Source of the DNA: Gloeothece verrucosa PCC 7822
Lineage (GTDB): Bacteria > Cyanobacteriota > Cyanobacteriia > Cyanobacteriales > Microcystaceae
Assembly (NCBI RefSeq): GCF_000147335.1
Contig: NC_014501.1
Coordinates: forward strand, 2,123,501 to 2,187,500
Length of the DNA: 64,000 bases
Direction: 5' to 3'
Position numbers and translations under genes: made by a program. The notes under the pieces were generated by a model. The model worked only from the letters and a program-made list of their open reading frames with translations. It ran no database searches and had not been told where the DNA came from. This document shows positions 8,609 to 16,907 of the stretch, piece by piece; position 1 is the first letter of the stretch; every line of letters begins with the position of its first letter.

Positions 8609-9190
8609 ATGGTAAACGGCAATTTTAGTTCAAATAGAAACCGAGAAAGCAATAAAGAAGAACGAGTTAAAAAAGCAGAATTATATTCTTTAGATGGGGA
8701 TGATTATACCTTTCAATTCATGTTTAATCCCAACGAAATTAGTATTAATAGAAAAGCAGATGTCACTCAAAATAGAGGTGCTAGAACTGATCAAGAAGGA
8801 ATTCCAAAAGTTAGTTTTGCTCATCCTAATGCCACGACAATCACCATTAATAACATCATTTTTGATGTTTATGAAAACCAAGAGCGAGACTTAGGGAAAA
8901 ATTTAGAAAAATTGACAAAAACTGTCAAATTTGTTCAGGGTAAAGATCGCCCACCGATTTATATGTTTCGCTGGGGAAATGTCAACTATTTAAGATGTTA
9001 TGTAGAATCGGTTAATTATCAACTTACTTTATTTTTACCGGATGGAAGTCCAGTAAGAGCAAAAGCTTCTATAACTCTTAAAGAAATTGATCCGAGTTTT
9101 GGCGATTCTAATCCCTCAGCACAAGCAACACAAGCTGATAGAGAGCGAAATAGTAGATGGAATAACAATCAAGTAACTAATTGGGTATAA
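8609..9190 (+). CDS. Contractile injection system tube-adaptor protein (gp53/Afp7-like)
   Basis: The 193-residue protein carries the N-terminal domain found in Afp7/Pvc7-like proteins, with the hallmark FMFNPNEISINRKADV near residues 30-45 and the closing PVRAKASITLKEID. In characterised systems this protein connects the inner tube to the spike and baseplate. Many relatives add a C-terminal LysM domain; here the domain is followed only by a short Gln/Asn-rich tail, so LysM is absent. AGGAGC lies nine bases before the ATG. It sits between the repeat protein and the spike gene, the expected order tube, small component, gp53, spike. Confidence 0.88.
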   Translation: MVNGNFSSNRNRESNKEERVKKAELYSLDGDDYTFQFMFNPNEISINRKADVTQNRGARTDQEGIPKVSFAHPNATTITINNIIFDVYENQERDLGKNLEKLTKTVKFVQGKDRPPIYMFRWGNVNYLRCYVESVNYQLTLFLPDGSPVRAKASITLKEIDPSFGDSNPSAQATQADRERNSRWNNNQVTNWV

Positions 9191-9234
9191 AGTTATTAGT
9201 CAATAGTCAATAGTCAATAGTTAATAGTCAATTA
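9191..9234 (+). repeat. Heptamer-type array (AGTCAAT family)
   Basis: About six degenerate units of AGTCAAT/AGTTATT/AGTTAAT fill the gap between the adaptor and spike genes. It is the opposite-strand relative of the TAATGAC array family. It ends just before the AGGAGGT ribosome-binding site of the spike gene. Confidence 0.85.
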
Positions 9235-9250
9235 TTACAGGAGGTGCTTA

Positions 9251-11029
9251 ATGGGTGGTGAACAATATAAAGTTCCGGAAGTAGAAATAGAAATAGATAA
9301 CCAAAAAATGGATGGTAAATTTATTGAAGATATTCTTCATCTTTCTGTGGAAGAAAGCTTACATATGCCAAGTTTATGTACTCTGGTTATCAATAATGAC
9401 TATTATCCTGGTAGAGATGATAAAGAAAAACCCTGGAAACATAATAAGTTACTCCAAATAGGCAAATCTATTAAAATCAAATTCAAAGCAAGCACCACAG
9501 AACAATTTAAAGAAAAAGATCAACAACCATCTCCTATGTTTGAAGGAGACATTACTGGTATAGACTGTCATTTTACCGATGAATCTCAAGCACCAATTGT
9601 TGTTCGTGCTTATGATGCTTCTCATCGACTGCATCGAGGACGATATAATCGCTCTTATCAAAATATGACTGATAGTGATATCGTCAAGAAAATCGCCTCA
9701 GAAGTTAGTATTAAACCCGGTGAAATAGAAAATAGCGGCGCTCCTCATGACTATCTTTTTCAACAAAATCAAACTAATATGGAATTTCTCAGGGACAGAG
9801 CTTTCCGTTTAGGTTATGAATTATATATACAAGACAATAAATTAAATTTTCATAAGCCGAAAGAAAAAGGAAACTTAGAATTAAAATGGTTAAAACATAT
9901 CAATAGTTTTCGGGTCAGAGTGAGTAGTGCTGAACAAGTTAATAAAGTAGAAGTGAGGGGATGGGACTATAAAGAAAAAAAAGCCATTGTTTCTACTGCC
10001 GAAACCGATCAAGTGATCACCGAAAATACCAATGGTAAAGGAAAAAGTGTCAGCAGTAAATTTAAAACCACCCCAAAAATGATTGTCGTAGACAAACCAA
10101 TTTTTAACTCAAAAGAAGCGGATAAAATTGCTCAAGCTTTATGTAATGAATTAGGGGGAGAATATGTCATTGCAGATGCTAGAGGAGAGGGAAATCCTCA
10201 AATCCGAGTAGGGAAAGTCGTTAAACTTCAAGAAATGGGGCCTTATGACGGCAAATATTATATTACAGAAACTCGTCATATTTATCATAAACGGGTTTAT
10301 AGCACTGACTTTACCGTGCGAGGTTTAAGAGGCGGAAATCTCTTAACTACACTGTCTCCATCTACCTATCTCAAACCCGGACAAACATTATTAGTTGGCA
10401 TAGTAACCGATAATAAAGACCCCGATGGGTTAGGACGAGTTAAAGTCAAAATGCCCACACTAACAGAAGACCATACCAGTTATTGGGCTAGAGTAGTAGC
10501 CATTGGGGCAGGAATACAAAGAGGTTTTGACTGTTTACCTGAAGTGAATGATGAGGTTTTGATCGGATTTGAACATGGAGATATTCACCGTCCTTATGTA
10601 TTTGGTGGGGTTTGGAATGGAAAAGATAAACCCCCCGAACCAGTAGAGGATTCTGTCGTAGGTGCAAAAGTCCGCTTAAGAACATTTAAAACCCGTATCG
10701 GTCATAAATTACAATTTGTCGAAGAAGATAAAGGCGCGTCCAAATCCGGTGTCTATATAGAAACGGCCAAAAAACATCAAATTCGTATTAATGACAGTGA
10801 TCGCCACATCGAAATTAAAACCACCAATGGTCATCAAATTAAAATGGATGATGCTGGTCAAAAAATAGATATCAAAACCACGAGCGGTCATCAAATTACT
10901 ATGAATGATGGGGGAGCTTCTATCACCGTTCAATCTATCGGAAATCTGACCATACAAGCACAAGGCAATATTAATATTAGTGCCAACGGAACTATTAGTA
11001 TTCAAGGAGCCATGATTCGCTTAAATTAA
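9251..11029 (+). CDS. Injection-system spike protein (gp27/gp5, VgrG/Afp8-like)
   Basis: The 592-residue protein has the layout of an Afp8/VgrG-type spike. Residues about 1-365 form the gp27/late-control-D region (RAYDASHRLHRGRYNRSYQ, SDIVKKIASE, FLRDRAFRLGYELYIQDN). The gp5-type OB fold begins near 377 with VGIVTDNKDPDGLGRVKVKMP and continues to PYVFGGVWNG. The C-terminus (about 500-592) is a beta-helical needle made of HQIRIND, HQIKMDD and HQITMND turns. Trimers of such proteins form the central spike that pierces the target membrane. AGGAGGT lies 6 bases before the ATG. No effector domain follows the needle. This is the last gene of the block; the next gene is on the other strand and unrelated. 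Confidence 0.92.
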   Translation: MGGEQYKVPEVEIEIDNQKMDGKFIEDILHLSVEESLHMPSLCTLVINNDYYPGRDDKEKPWKHNKLLQIGKSIKIKFKASTTEQFKEKDQQPSPMFEGDITGIDCHFTDESQAPIVVRAYDASHRLHRGRYNRSYQNMTDSDIVKKIASEVSIKPGEIENSGAPHDYLFQQNQTNMEFLRDRAFRLGYELYIQDNKLNFHKPKEKGNLELKWLKHINSFRVRVSSAEQVNKVEVRGWDYKEKKAIVSTAETDQVITENTNGKGKSVSSKFKTTPKMIVVDKPIFNSKEADKIAQALCNELGGEYVIADARGEGNPQIRVGKVVKLQEMGPYDGKYYITETRHIYHKRVYSTDFTVRGLRGGNLLTTLSPSTYLKPGQTLLVGIVTDNKDPDGLGRVKVKMPTLTEDHTSYWARVVAIGAGIQRGFDCLPEVNDEVLIGFEHGDIHRPYVFGGVWNGKDKPPEPVEDSVVGAKVRLRTFKTRIGHKLQFVEEDKGASKSGVYIETAKKHQIRINDSDRHIEIKTTNGHQIKMDDAGQKIDIKTTSGHQITMNDGGASITVQSIGNLTIQAQGNINISANGTISIQGAMIRLN

Positions 11030-11046
11030 CCTCTAATCTGGGTTAC

Positions 11047-11170
11047 TAAGTACCTGGACACTCTATAAAGCTCTCTGTACCCGCGAATTGTAAAACGCCC
11101 ACAATTCCCCCACACCCGACACCCGACACCCTAACCTCACAGTTAACTTTAATGAGTGTCCGGCTACTTA
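11047..11170. mobile_element. MITE-like 124-bp element with terminal inverted repeats
   Basis: TAAGTACCTGGACACTC at 11047-11063 and GAGTGTCCGGCTACTTA at 11154-11170 are inverted repeats matching at 15 of 17 positions. The interior (90 bp) encodes nothing and includes a short CCCGACACCCGACACC repeat. It lies between the convergent spike and hydrolase genes. It could instead be a long stem-loop acting as a bidirectional terminator. Confidence 0.5.
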
Positions 11171-11179
11171 CTATTATGA

Positions 11180-12160
11180 TTATTTACGCTCAAAACAAGT
11201 TATTAAAGGATTGGGAGTGGCTAACCAATGGTCAAGAGCTTGAAAAGCTTCGGGTAAAGAATATACATTAGCCTTGATAAAAAGACTAATCAATTCTACC
11301 ATTAATAAGCGAAATTCTTCATCTTGAGGAGTCGTATTGAGATCAAAAAAAGACTTTTTTAAACTCCCGTCTAAAGGATCGCAAATACAAAAATGATTAG
11401 CACCTTCAAAAATTAAAAAATAACTATCATTTCTCCCGCCAGTTAACCCTTCTTCAAAAGTTCGCCGCACAGGGGTGATCGGATCACCCATAACACCGCT
11501 TGTAGCCGCTAAATAACTTAAAGAGATATCCTTACTGCCACCCATCAACAGCAGAGGAAGCTGATCAGGTAAGGGTAAAATTGTGTTAGGCTCAAATCCT
11601 AAAACTACTGGCCCAATTGTTTGAGTTCCATAAGAAAAAGCCGCCACAATTTGCGGAAAAAAGCCAGGGTTCGCATTTTCGATCGCTAGTCTGCCGCCGG
11701 CTGAATGTCCCCCTAAAATAATCTTTTCTAAATTCAACAGCCCAGCTAAAAAGCCTTGTTTATTCAAGTTTTCCAATTCAGTTAGTATAGTCGGTAAGAG
11801 GGAACTACTCGGTACCTTCCCATAAGTATCAGGTTGCCAGGCTTTTAAATTTATACCTGGTGTTTGTCCAATTTTGTGAGGAAAATATTCTTCTATCCAA
11901 GAAAAAGTTACTACCACTAGACCTAATTCTACCAATTTCACGGCTAACCATTGATACATTTCCATGCCGCATTTAAAGCCATTGAGAAAAATGACAACTG
12001 GAAAAGGGGCCAATTGAGTATCAACAGGCACATCATCGTCAAAAGAGCCTATTTTTCTCTCTACATTTTGAGAAGGATAAAAAATTTTTAGATGAAGGGT
12101 GTTGTAAGGAGGTTGAGCAGATTCTACTCGAGCGGCTCGTACAATAGAAGTAACAATCAT
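11180..12160 (-). CDS. Alpha/beta hydrolase (chlorophyllase/PAF-acetylhydrolase-like)
   Basis: The 326-residue protein has the alpha/beta-hydrolase core: strand and oxyanion region VVIFLNGFKCGMEMYQ (about 53-68), nucleophile elbow GGHSAGG (about 149-155), acid strand LLLMGGSKDISLSY, and the catalytic histidine in FEGANHFCIC. The overall pattern resembles chlorophyllase-like and dienelactone-hydrolase-like enzymes, but the substrate cannot be told from sequence. No signal peptide or membrane segment is visible, so it is probably cytoplasmic. It is a single-gene unit, convergent with the spike gene. Confidence 0.75.
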   Translation of the reverse strand: MIVTSIVRAARVESAQPPYNTLHLKIFYPSQNVERKIGSFDDDVPVDTQLAPFPVVIFLNGFKCGMEMYQWLAVKLVELGLVVVTFSWIEEYFPHKIGQTPGINLKAWQPDTYGKVPSSSLLPTILTELENLNKQGFLAGLLNLEKIILGGHSAGGRLAIENANPGFFPQIVAAFSYGTQTIGPVVLGFEPNTILPLPDQLPLLLMGGSKDISLSYLAATSGVMGDPITPVRRTFEEGLTGGRNDSYFLIFEGANHFCICDPLDGSLKKSFFDLNTTPQDEEFRLLMVELISLFIKANVYSLPEAFQALDHWLATPNPLITCFERK

Positions 12161-12431
12161 TATCGGTTTTTTTCAATAATTTTTGAAGAATTGTAATTTC
12201 CCAAATTTCCTAGTATTAGTATTATTACATATTTTCCTAGTTATTTCCTGAAAAAATCGGTACTTCTACGATTTTCAGGTGAACTGTACTCGATTACAGT
12301 AGAAGTGTAGTCAAAATCCTATCTACTCATAAGCTCTCCTTGAGCTACTTTAAACAACGAGAACCTAAGAACATCAGAGTGGGTTAAGAGAATATAATCC
12401 ACTCTATTAATTAGTTTCTCTCTATTGCTAT

Positions 12432-13922
12432 TTAAGGAGACCATTGAGGATGAAACCCGACTAAAGGTAAAACTTCTAACTCAGGTTTACTTCCCTTAAC
12501 CGGTTTTCCATTGGGAGGAATTAATAACCACAGACGACTCCCAACAATCGCCTCTCCTGAATCACTGGTTAAAAGATCATTAGGAGTAGGAGTGCTACGA
12601 GTGATCAACTGATCAAAGAGGATACCTAGCCCATCAGGTGCTAAACTAATCTGAATGTCTCTATAGTCCGGTAAACTCACTAGAGGAAGCACTTGACCGC
12701 TTTCAAGATCGATTTTTACAAAATAAGGTTGTTCGACATATTCGTCTTTATTGAGTAACTGAGTGAGCAAACAATAAAGCGCCGTTCCGTTGGGACTAAA
12801 CTGACAATCGATGATCGAACCTTCTACCTTGAGCAATTCTTTTTGGATTCCCTGATTATTCACATAATACAAAGAGCGAATATAGCGTAGTTTAGCATTA
12901 TCGGTATTAAAATTGACCATAGCCGCCGCCTTACCATCCCGAGAAAAATTGAGAACCTGACCAAATTTTGGTAAAAATTCCGGAGTTTGGCTATGGGTTT
13001 GTAAAGGGATCAGCGCAATTCCTTGACCTTGAGCGACCGCCACAGTTTGCCCATCGGGTGTAATGAGAAAGTCTCCTCCTGAGACATTTAAGCGTTCCGG
13101 TTTAGACCCCAGTGTCAACTTCCATAGGTCAAAATCGGCAGGATTTTCCCGATTTACTCGTTGAATCACCACTGTTTTTCCATCAGAAGCTAGATCAAAC
13201 TGATTATTTTGATAGTCTTTATTGTCCAAAACTAGCTCCATTTTGGGCAATAAGTTTGACTTATCTTGGCCTTGAACTGCCGTTTCTACGGTGTAGAGTT
13301 GTAATTCTCTAATGCCAAAACTCCCTCGACTTTTGTCAGCCGCAGAAAATAAAATTTTGTCGCCTTGAGGAAAAAATTTAAAATTCATCACCACTAAATT
13401 TGGAGGCGTAAGAACAATTTTTTTATTTTGAGTTAGATTGTAGAGAATTAATTGTCCTTGTTCATTCGGCTGAGTTCCTATATAAGCAAAAGCCCGATCG
13501 CGGCTGGTAAATTCACTTGAGAAAGGTTCGAGCATCTGGTCAGTTTTCTCGTTCTTAAAATGCTCTTTAGCTCCTTGCAAATGGATTTTATAGGTTTCTC
13601 CATAAGGCACAGGTGTTTTAAGCGTATAGGCTAACCGTCGTCCTGCCCAGCTTATTTTACCCGGTAAAGGAGGCTCAATGACTAAATTTTTTTCTACACT
13701 GCTTTGATCCATCGGACGATCAAAACTGATAATAAAAGATGTATCTTCTGAGCCAACTTGTTTATGGTTCCAACTGAATTGTTTAACTCTTGGCCCAGTA
13801 TGAATAAAACAATAATTACCACAAGCCTTTTCTCCCCAAATTAAGCCGCCAATTACGACACTCAAAGCCGCTATTAAGCCGAGGGACAGTTGATCTATGG
13901 GTTGCAATAAGGTTTTTGTCAT
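12432..13922 (-). CDS. Membrane-anchored Ig-like and beta-propeller protein
   Basis: The 496-residue protein begins with a hydrophobic anchor (LSLGLIAALSVVIGGLIWG, about 12-30), followed by an Ig-like domain of the SbsA/Big_5 type (SFDRPMDQSSVEKNLVIEPPLPGKISW), then WD40/TolB-like propeller blades (FKFFPQGDKILFSA, DLASDGKTVVIQ, CQFSPNGTALYCLL, ISLAPDGLGILFDQ). Such proteins act at or outside the cell membrane, in binding or scaffolding roles; no catalytic motif is visible. It starts at the ATG at 13922 and is divergent from the SMP-30 remnant at 14014. A specific function cannot be assigned. Confidence 0.7.
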   Translation of the reverse strand: MTKTLLQPIDQLSLGLIAALSVVIGGLIWGEKACGNYCFIHTGPRVKQFSWNHKQVGSEDTSFIISFDRPMDQSSVEKNLVIEPPLPGKISWAGRRLAYTLKTPVPYGETYKIHLQGAKEHFKNEKTDQMLEPFSSEFTSRDRAFAYIGTQPNEQGQLILYNLTQNKKIVLTPPNLVVMNFKFFPQGDKILFSAADKSRGSFGIRELQLYTVETAVQGQDKSNLLPKMELVLDNKDYQNNQFDLASDGKTVVIQRVNRENPADFDLWKLTLGSKPERLNVSGGDFLITPDGQTVAVAQGQGIALIPLQTHSQTPEFLPKFGQVLNFSRDGKAAAMVNFNTDNAKLRYIRSLYYVNNQGIQKELLKVEGSIIDCQFSPNGTALYCLLTQLLNKDEYVEQPYFVKIDLESGQVLPLVSLPDYRDIQISLAPDGLGILFDQLITRSTPTPNDLLTSDSGEAIVGSRLWLLIPPNGKPVKGSKPELEVLPLVGFHPQWSP

Positions 13923-14013
13923 GCCGAAATGGGACTATGATTAAATAATTATACGATGATCATTTCTGATTCTACTAGAAAATATTCAAACAATTGAGAG
14001 ACTCAAAAATTTT

Positions 14014-14230
14014 ATGGCTATTGAACTGGAATTACTCATTGATACAGAAGCGACCTTAGGAGAATGTCCCAGTGGGGATAACTCGGAAAAACGCCTCTAT
14101 TGGGTTGATATTGACAGTAAACGGCTTCATGTTTATCAGCCTCAACAGCATCAATCCCGGATGATTCAACTAGAAGAATTTGTCAGTTGTGTTGTTCCCA
14201 GAAAGAGTGGAGGGGTAGTAGTAGGATTAC
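14014..14230 (+). pseudogene. SMP-30/gluconolactonase gene, 5' fragment
   Basis: The translation MAIELELLIDTEATLGECPS, then LYWVDIDSKRLHVYQP and FVSCVVPRKSGGVVVGL, matches the N-terminal blade of SMP-30/gluconolactonase/LRE-like calcium-dependent lactonases (typical WxD(I)xxxxxH). Similarity stops at about 14230, where a TnpB element begins. The open frame continues to 14310 only through element sequence. The 3' fragment lies at 15642-15801. Confidence 0.8.
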
Positions 14231-15641
14231 CGAAAATTTTGGGTTTAAAGCCCCACCCGTTTACGGCGGCTTTTATTTTAATTCTAGCAAAAACAGGTAA
14301 ATTGTGTTAAACTGGAATAGTCCAAGGTCGAGGATAAATGAATGCTAGTTGTCGAAGCTAAACTAAAAAACGGAACACCTGAACAATACTCTAGGCTTGA
14401 TGAAGCTATATTGACAGCACAATTCATTAGAAATAAATGTGTTAGGTATTGGATAGATAATAAAGGTACTACTAGAAATGACCTTCAAAAACATTGTTCT
14501 GTTTTAGCTTCAGACAAGACAACGCCTTGGGCAAACAAGTTAAACTCTCAAGCGCGTCAATCAAGTGCTGATAGAGCTTGGGCTTCTATATCAAGGTTTT
14601 ATGCCAACTGTCGTAACCCATCTATTAAAAAGAAAGGTTTTCCTAAATTCAAAAAGCACACGCGCTCAGTTGAATACAAAGTAACTGGCTATAAACTTTC
14701 TGATGATAGAAGAAAAATCACTTTTACTGATGGATTTAAAGCTGGTAAGTTTGACCTATGGTGTAGTAATAAAACTTTGGTTTATTACTCGGAACAGCAA
14801 ATTAAGCGAGTTAGAGTAGTAAAACAAGCAGATGGCTACTACTGTCAATTTTTGATTGATTATGACAGAGAAGAAAAACACGAGTTTACTGGTTCAGTCG
14901 TTGGAATTGATTTGGGCTTAAAAGAGTTTTATACAGATTCCTATGGCAATACAGTAGAAAACCCCCGATATCTTAGAAAGTCTGAGAAACGGTTAAAGAA
15001 AGCTACTAGACGATTATCTAAACGTTTCTGTAAAGGCAAAAAGAAACAATCTAATAACTACCATAAACAAAGAAAAAAGGTAGCTAAACTACACTTAAAA
15101 GTCTCTAGACAACGTAAAGACAAAGCGATTAAAGATGCTTTGGCGTTAGTCCAATCTCATGATCTGGTGGTCTATGAGGCGCTGCTTGTGTCGAATATGG
15201 TTAAAAACCATAAATTAGCAAAGAGTATCAGCGATGCTTCTTGGTATCAGTTCACAATTTGGGTTAACTATTTCGCCAAGATTCACAGGATAACTTGTAT
15301 TGCTGTGCCACCGCATTTCACGACGATTGATTGCTCAGTTTGTGGCACAAAAGTTGAAAAAACTTTAAGCACTAGAACCCATCAATGTCCTAGTTGCGAA
15401 ACAGTTTTAGACAGGGATCATAATGCAGCACGGAACATCTTATCTAAAGGGTTGAAGCAATTGGGGGCATACCTCAACGGTAGCGGAGGGCATCCGCAAA
15501 CCGACCCAAACGCCTGCCAAGAGTCCGGCCTCTGGGTGTTTAACAGAGATGTTGAACATTTAAGCTGTCTCGTTGAAACAGGAATTCCTGACGCGTAAGT
15601 ATGGAAGAATCGCCGTACCTTCAGGTCGGCGAGTATGTCAA
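14231..15641 (+). mobile_element. IS200/IS605-group element carrying only tnpB (copy 1)
   Basis: The left end shares CG(A/T)AAATTTTGGGT with the second element at 41050 and carries an imperfect stem AAAGCC/GGCTTT (14247-14273). The right end has a strong hairpin at 15611-15631 (CGCCG-T-ACCT/AGGT-CGGCG) and ends ATGTCAA, as does the second element. Subterminal hairpins and a TCAA right-cleavage tetramer are typical of the IS608-type group. There is no tnpA, so it can move only with help from elsewhere. Boundaries are inferred from the shared ends and the SMP-30 break. Confidence 0.75.
14342..15598 (+). CDS. tnpB: TnpB RNA-guided endonuclease, intact
   Basis: The 418-residue protein is full length and has all RuvC catalytic positions: Asp in VVGIDLGLKEF, Glu in LVVYEALLVSNM, and Asp in VLDRDHNAARNIL. 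The C-terminal zinc finger is CSVCGTK with CPSCET. TnpB proteins are RNA-guided nucleases of IS200/605 elements, guided by an RNA overlapping the tnpB 3' end and running into the flanking DNA. Here that guide would begin at about 15642. The protein is only distantly similar to the copy at 41159, so the two elements are not recent duplicates. The start is at ATG 14342. Confidence 0.93.
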   Translation: MLVVEAKLKNGTPEQYSRLDEAILTAQFIRNKCVRYWIDNKGTTRNDLQKHCSVLASDKTTPWANKLNSQARQSSADRAWASISRFYANCRNPSIKKKGFPKFKKHTRSVEYKVTGYKLSDDRRKITFTDGFKAGKFDLWCSNKTLVYYSEQQIKRVRVVKQADGYYCQFLIDYDREEKHEFTGSVVGIDLGLKEFYTDSYGNTVENPRYLRKSEKRLKKATRRLSKRFCKGKKKQSNNYHKQRKKVAKLHLKVSRQRKDKAIKDALALVQSHDLVVYEALLVSNMVKNHKLAKSISDASWYQFTIWVNYFAKIHRITCIAVPPHFTTIDCSVCGTKVEKTLSTRTHQCPSCETVLDRDHNAARNILSKGLKQLGAYLNGSGGHPQTDPNACQESGLWVFNRDVEHLSCLVETGIPDA

Positions 15642-15801
15642 TTCCTGCACCTTTGGCGGCGAAAAGTTTAATGAGCTTTATATTACAACGGCCCGAAAAG
15701 ATATGAGTGATGACGATTTGATGAAATATCCTAAAAGCGGCAGTGTTTTTAAGTTGAAGACTGATGTGGTAGGAATGGAAAATTTTTCTTTTCTGGGTTA
15801 G
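15642..15801 (+). pseudogene. SMP-30/gluconolactonase gene, 3' fragment
   Basis: After the right end of the TnpB element the translation reads SCTFGGEKFNELYITTAR and continues DLMKYPKSGSVFKLKTDVVGM to a stop at 15801. This is the C-terminal end typical of SMP-30/gluconolactonase (CTFGG-LYITTA-G-F). With the 5' fragment it accounts for only about 125 of the roughly 290 residues expected, so the central portion has been lost. A 66-codon frame starting at 15601 reads through the element end and is not a real gene. Confidence 0.8.
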
Positions 15802-15868
15802 GAAATTCTCTAGCTTGCTCTGAATTAAGAAATATTACACAATGTAAATAAATTTAATTAACTCAGTA

Positions 15869-16792
15869 ATGATGATGTCTTCTGAAGCTCTCTTATCTAA
15901 TACTGCGGCTAAAACTTGGATGTGGAAGGGTTTTCGCATTAGTTACCAAAGCGCCGGTGATACTGGTCCGGCGGTAGTTCTGGTTCATGGGTTTGGTGCT
16001 TCTTGGGGACATTGGCGCAAAAATTTACCGGTATTAGGACAAACCTGTCGTTGTTATGCGCTGGATTTAATTGGTTTTGGTGGATCAGCTAAACCTAAAC
16101 CTAAATTAGAAATAGATTACACCTTTGAAACTTGGGGGCAGCAAGTAGCCGATTTTTGTCGGGAAGTTGTGGGAAGTCCCGCTTTTTTAGTGGGCAATTC
16201 CATTGGTTGTGTGGTGATTATGCAAGCCGCCGTCGATTATCCGGAACTCGTTTTAGGCATTGCCGCCATTAATTGTTCTCTGCGGCTCCTCCATGAGCGC
16301 AAACGTTCTACAATTCCCTGGTATCGGAGTTTAGGAGCAGGGATCGCTCAAAAACTGTTAACTAATCAAAAGATTGGACATTTCTTTTTTGCACAGATTG
16401 CTAAACCCCAGACGGTACAAAAAATACTCCTGCAAGCTTACCGGCGCAAAGAAGCAGTCACAGAGGAATTGATCGAGATGCTGATGAAACCGGCCCTTGA
16501 TGCGGGTGCTGCCGATGTTTTTCTCGCTTTTACAGGTTATTCTGGGGGACCATTACCCGAAGACTTACTACCAATTTTACCCTGTAGTGCTATTTTTCTG
16601 TGGGGAGAAGAAGACCCTTGGGAACCTATCGCATTAGGGCGAGAATACGCTAAATTCCCTACTGTAGAACAGTTTATTCCCCTTAAAGAACTAGGACATT
16701 GCCCCCAAGATGAAGCGCCAGAGTTGGTTAATCCCATTTTAATAGAGTGGATTTCCCGCAAGCAGCAACAGGCAACAGGCAACGGGCAATAG
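15869..16792 (+). CDS. Alpha/beta-fold hydrolase
   Basis: The 307-residue protein has oxyanion motif VLVHGFGASWGHWRKN (about 37-52), nucleophile elbow GNSIGC (Ser near residue 112), acid in WGEEDPWEP, and histidine in LGHCPQDE. It is a paralog of the protein at 33462-34349, which shares HGFGAS-GHWRKN-PVL, VGNSIG and WG(E/D)(E/K)DPW. These cyanobacterial hydrolases resemble plastid alpha/beta hydrolases; the substrate is unknown. The last residues (QQQATGNGQ) are encoded by a heptamer array, so the C-terminus may be a chance extension. Three ATGs occur in tandem at the start. Confidence 0.78.
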   Translation: MMMSSEALLSNTAAKTWMWKGFRISYQSAGDTGPAVVLVHGFGASWGHWRKNLPVLGQTCRCYALDLIGFGGSAKPKPKLEIDYTFETWGQQVADFCREVVGSPAFLVGNSIGCVVIMQAAVDYPELVLGIAAINCSLRLLHERKRSTIPWYRSLGAGIAQKLLTNQKIGHFFFAQIAKPQTVQKILLQAYRRKEAVTEELIEMLMKPALDAGAADVFLAFTGYSGGPLPEDLLPILPCSAIFLWGEEDPWEPIALGREYAKFPTVEQFIPLKELGHCPQDEAPELVNPILIEWISRKQQQATGNGQ

Positions 16793-16826
16793 GCAACAGG
16801 CAATGGGGCAACAGGCAATAAACAAC
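16763..16826 (+). repeat. Heptamer array, GGCAACA/GGCAATA family
   Basis: About eight degenerate GGCAACA/GGCAATA units overlap the end of the preceding hydrolase gene (stop at 16790-16792) and continue into the gap. This family differs from the TAATGAC arrays elsewhere in the window. Confidence 0.85.
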
Positions 16827-16907
16827 ATTTTTAACGATTGTTCGTTTATTGATGCCTACCTAATTAGTAAATTAAAAATCTGGCTCCTGCCTCTTGCCTT
16901 TTTCCAA

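Noticed and set aside
15601..15801. Separate 66-residue gene after TnpB
   Set aside because: Its first codons are the element's right hairpin and the rest is the SMP-30 C-terminus; it is a fusion by chance.
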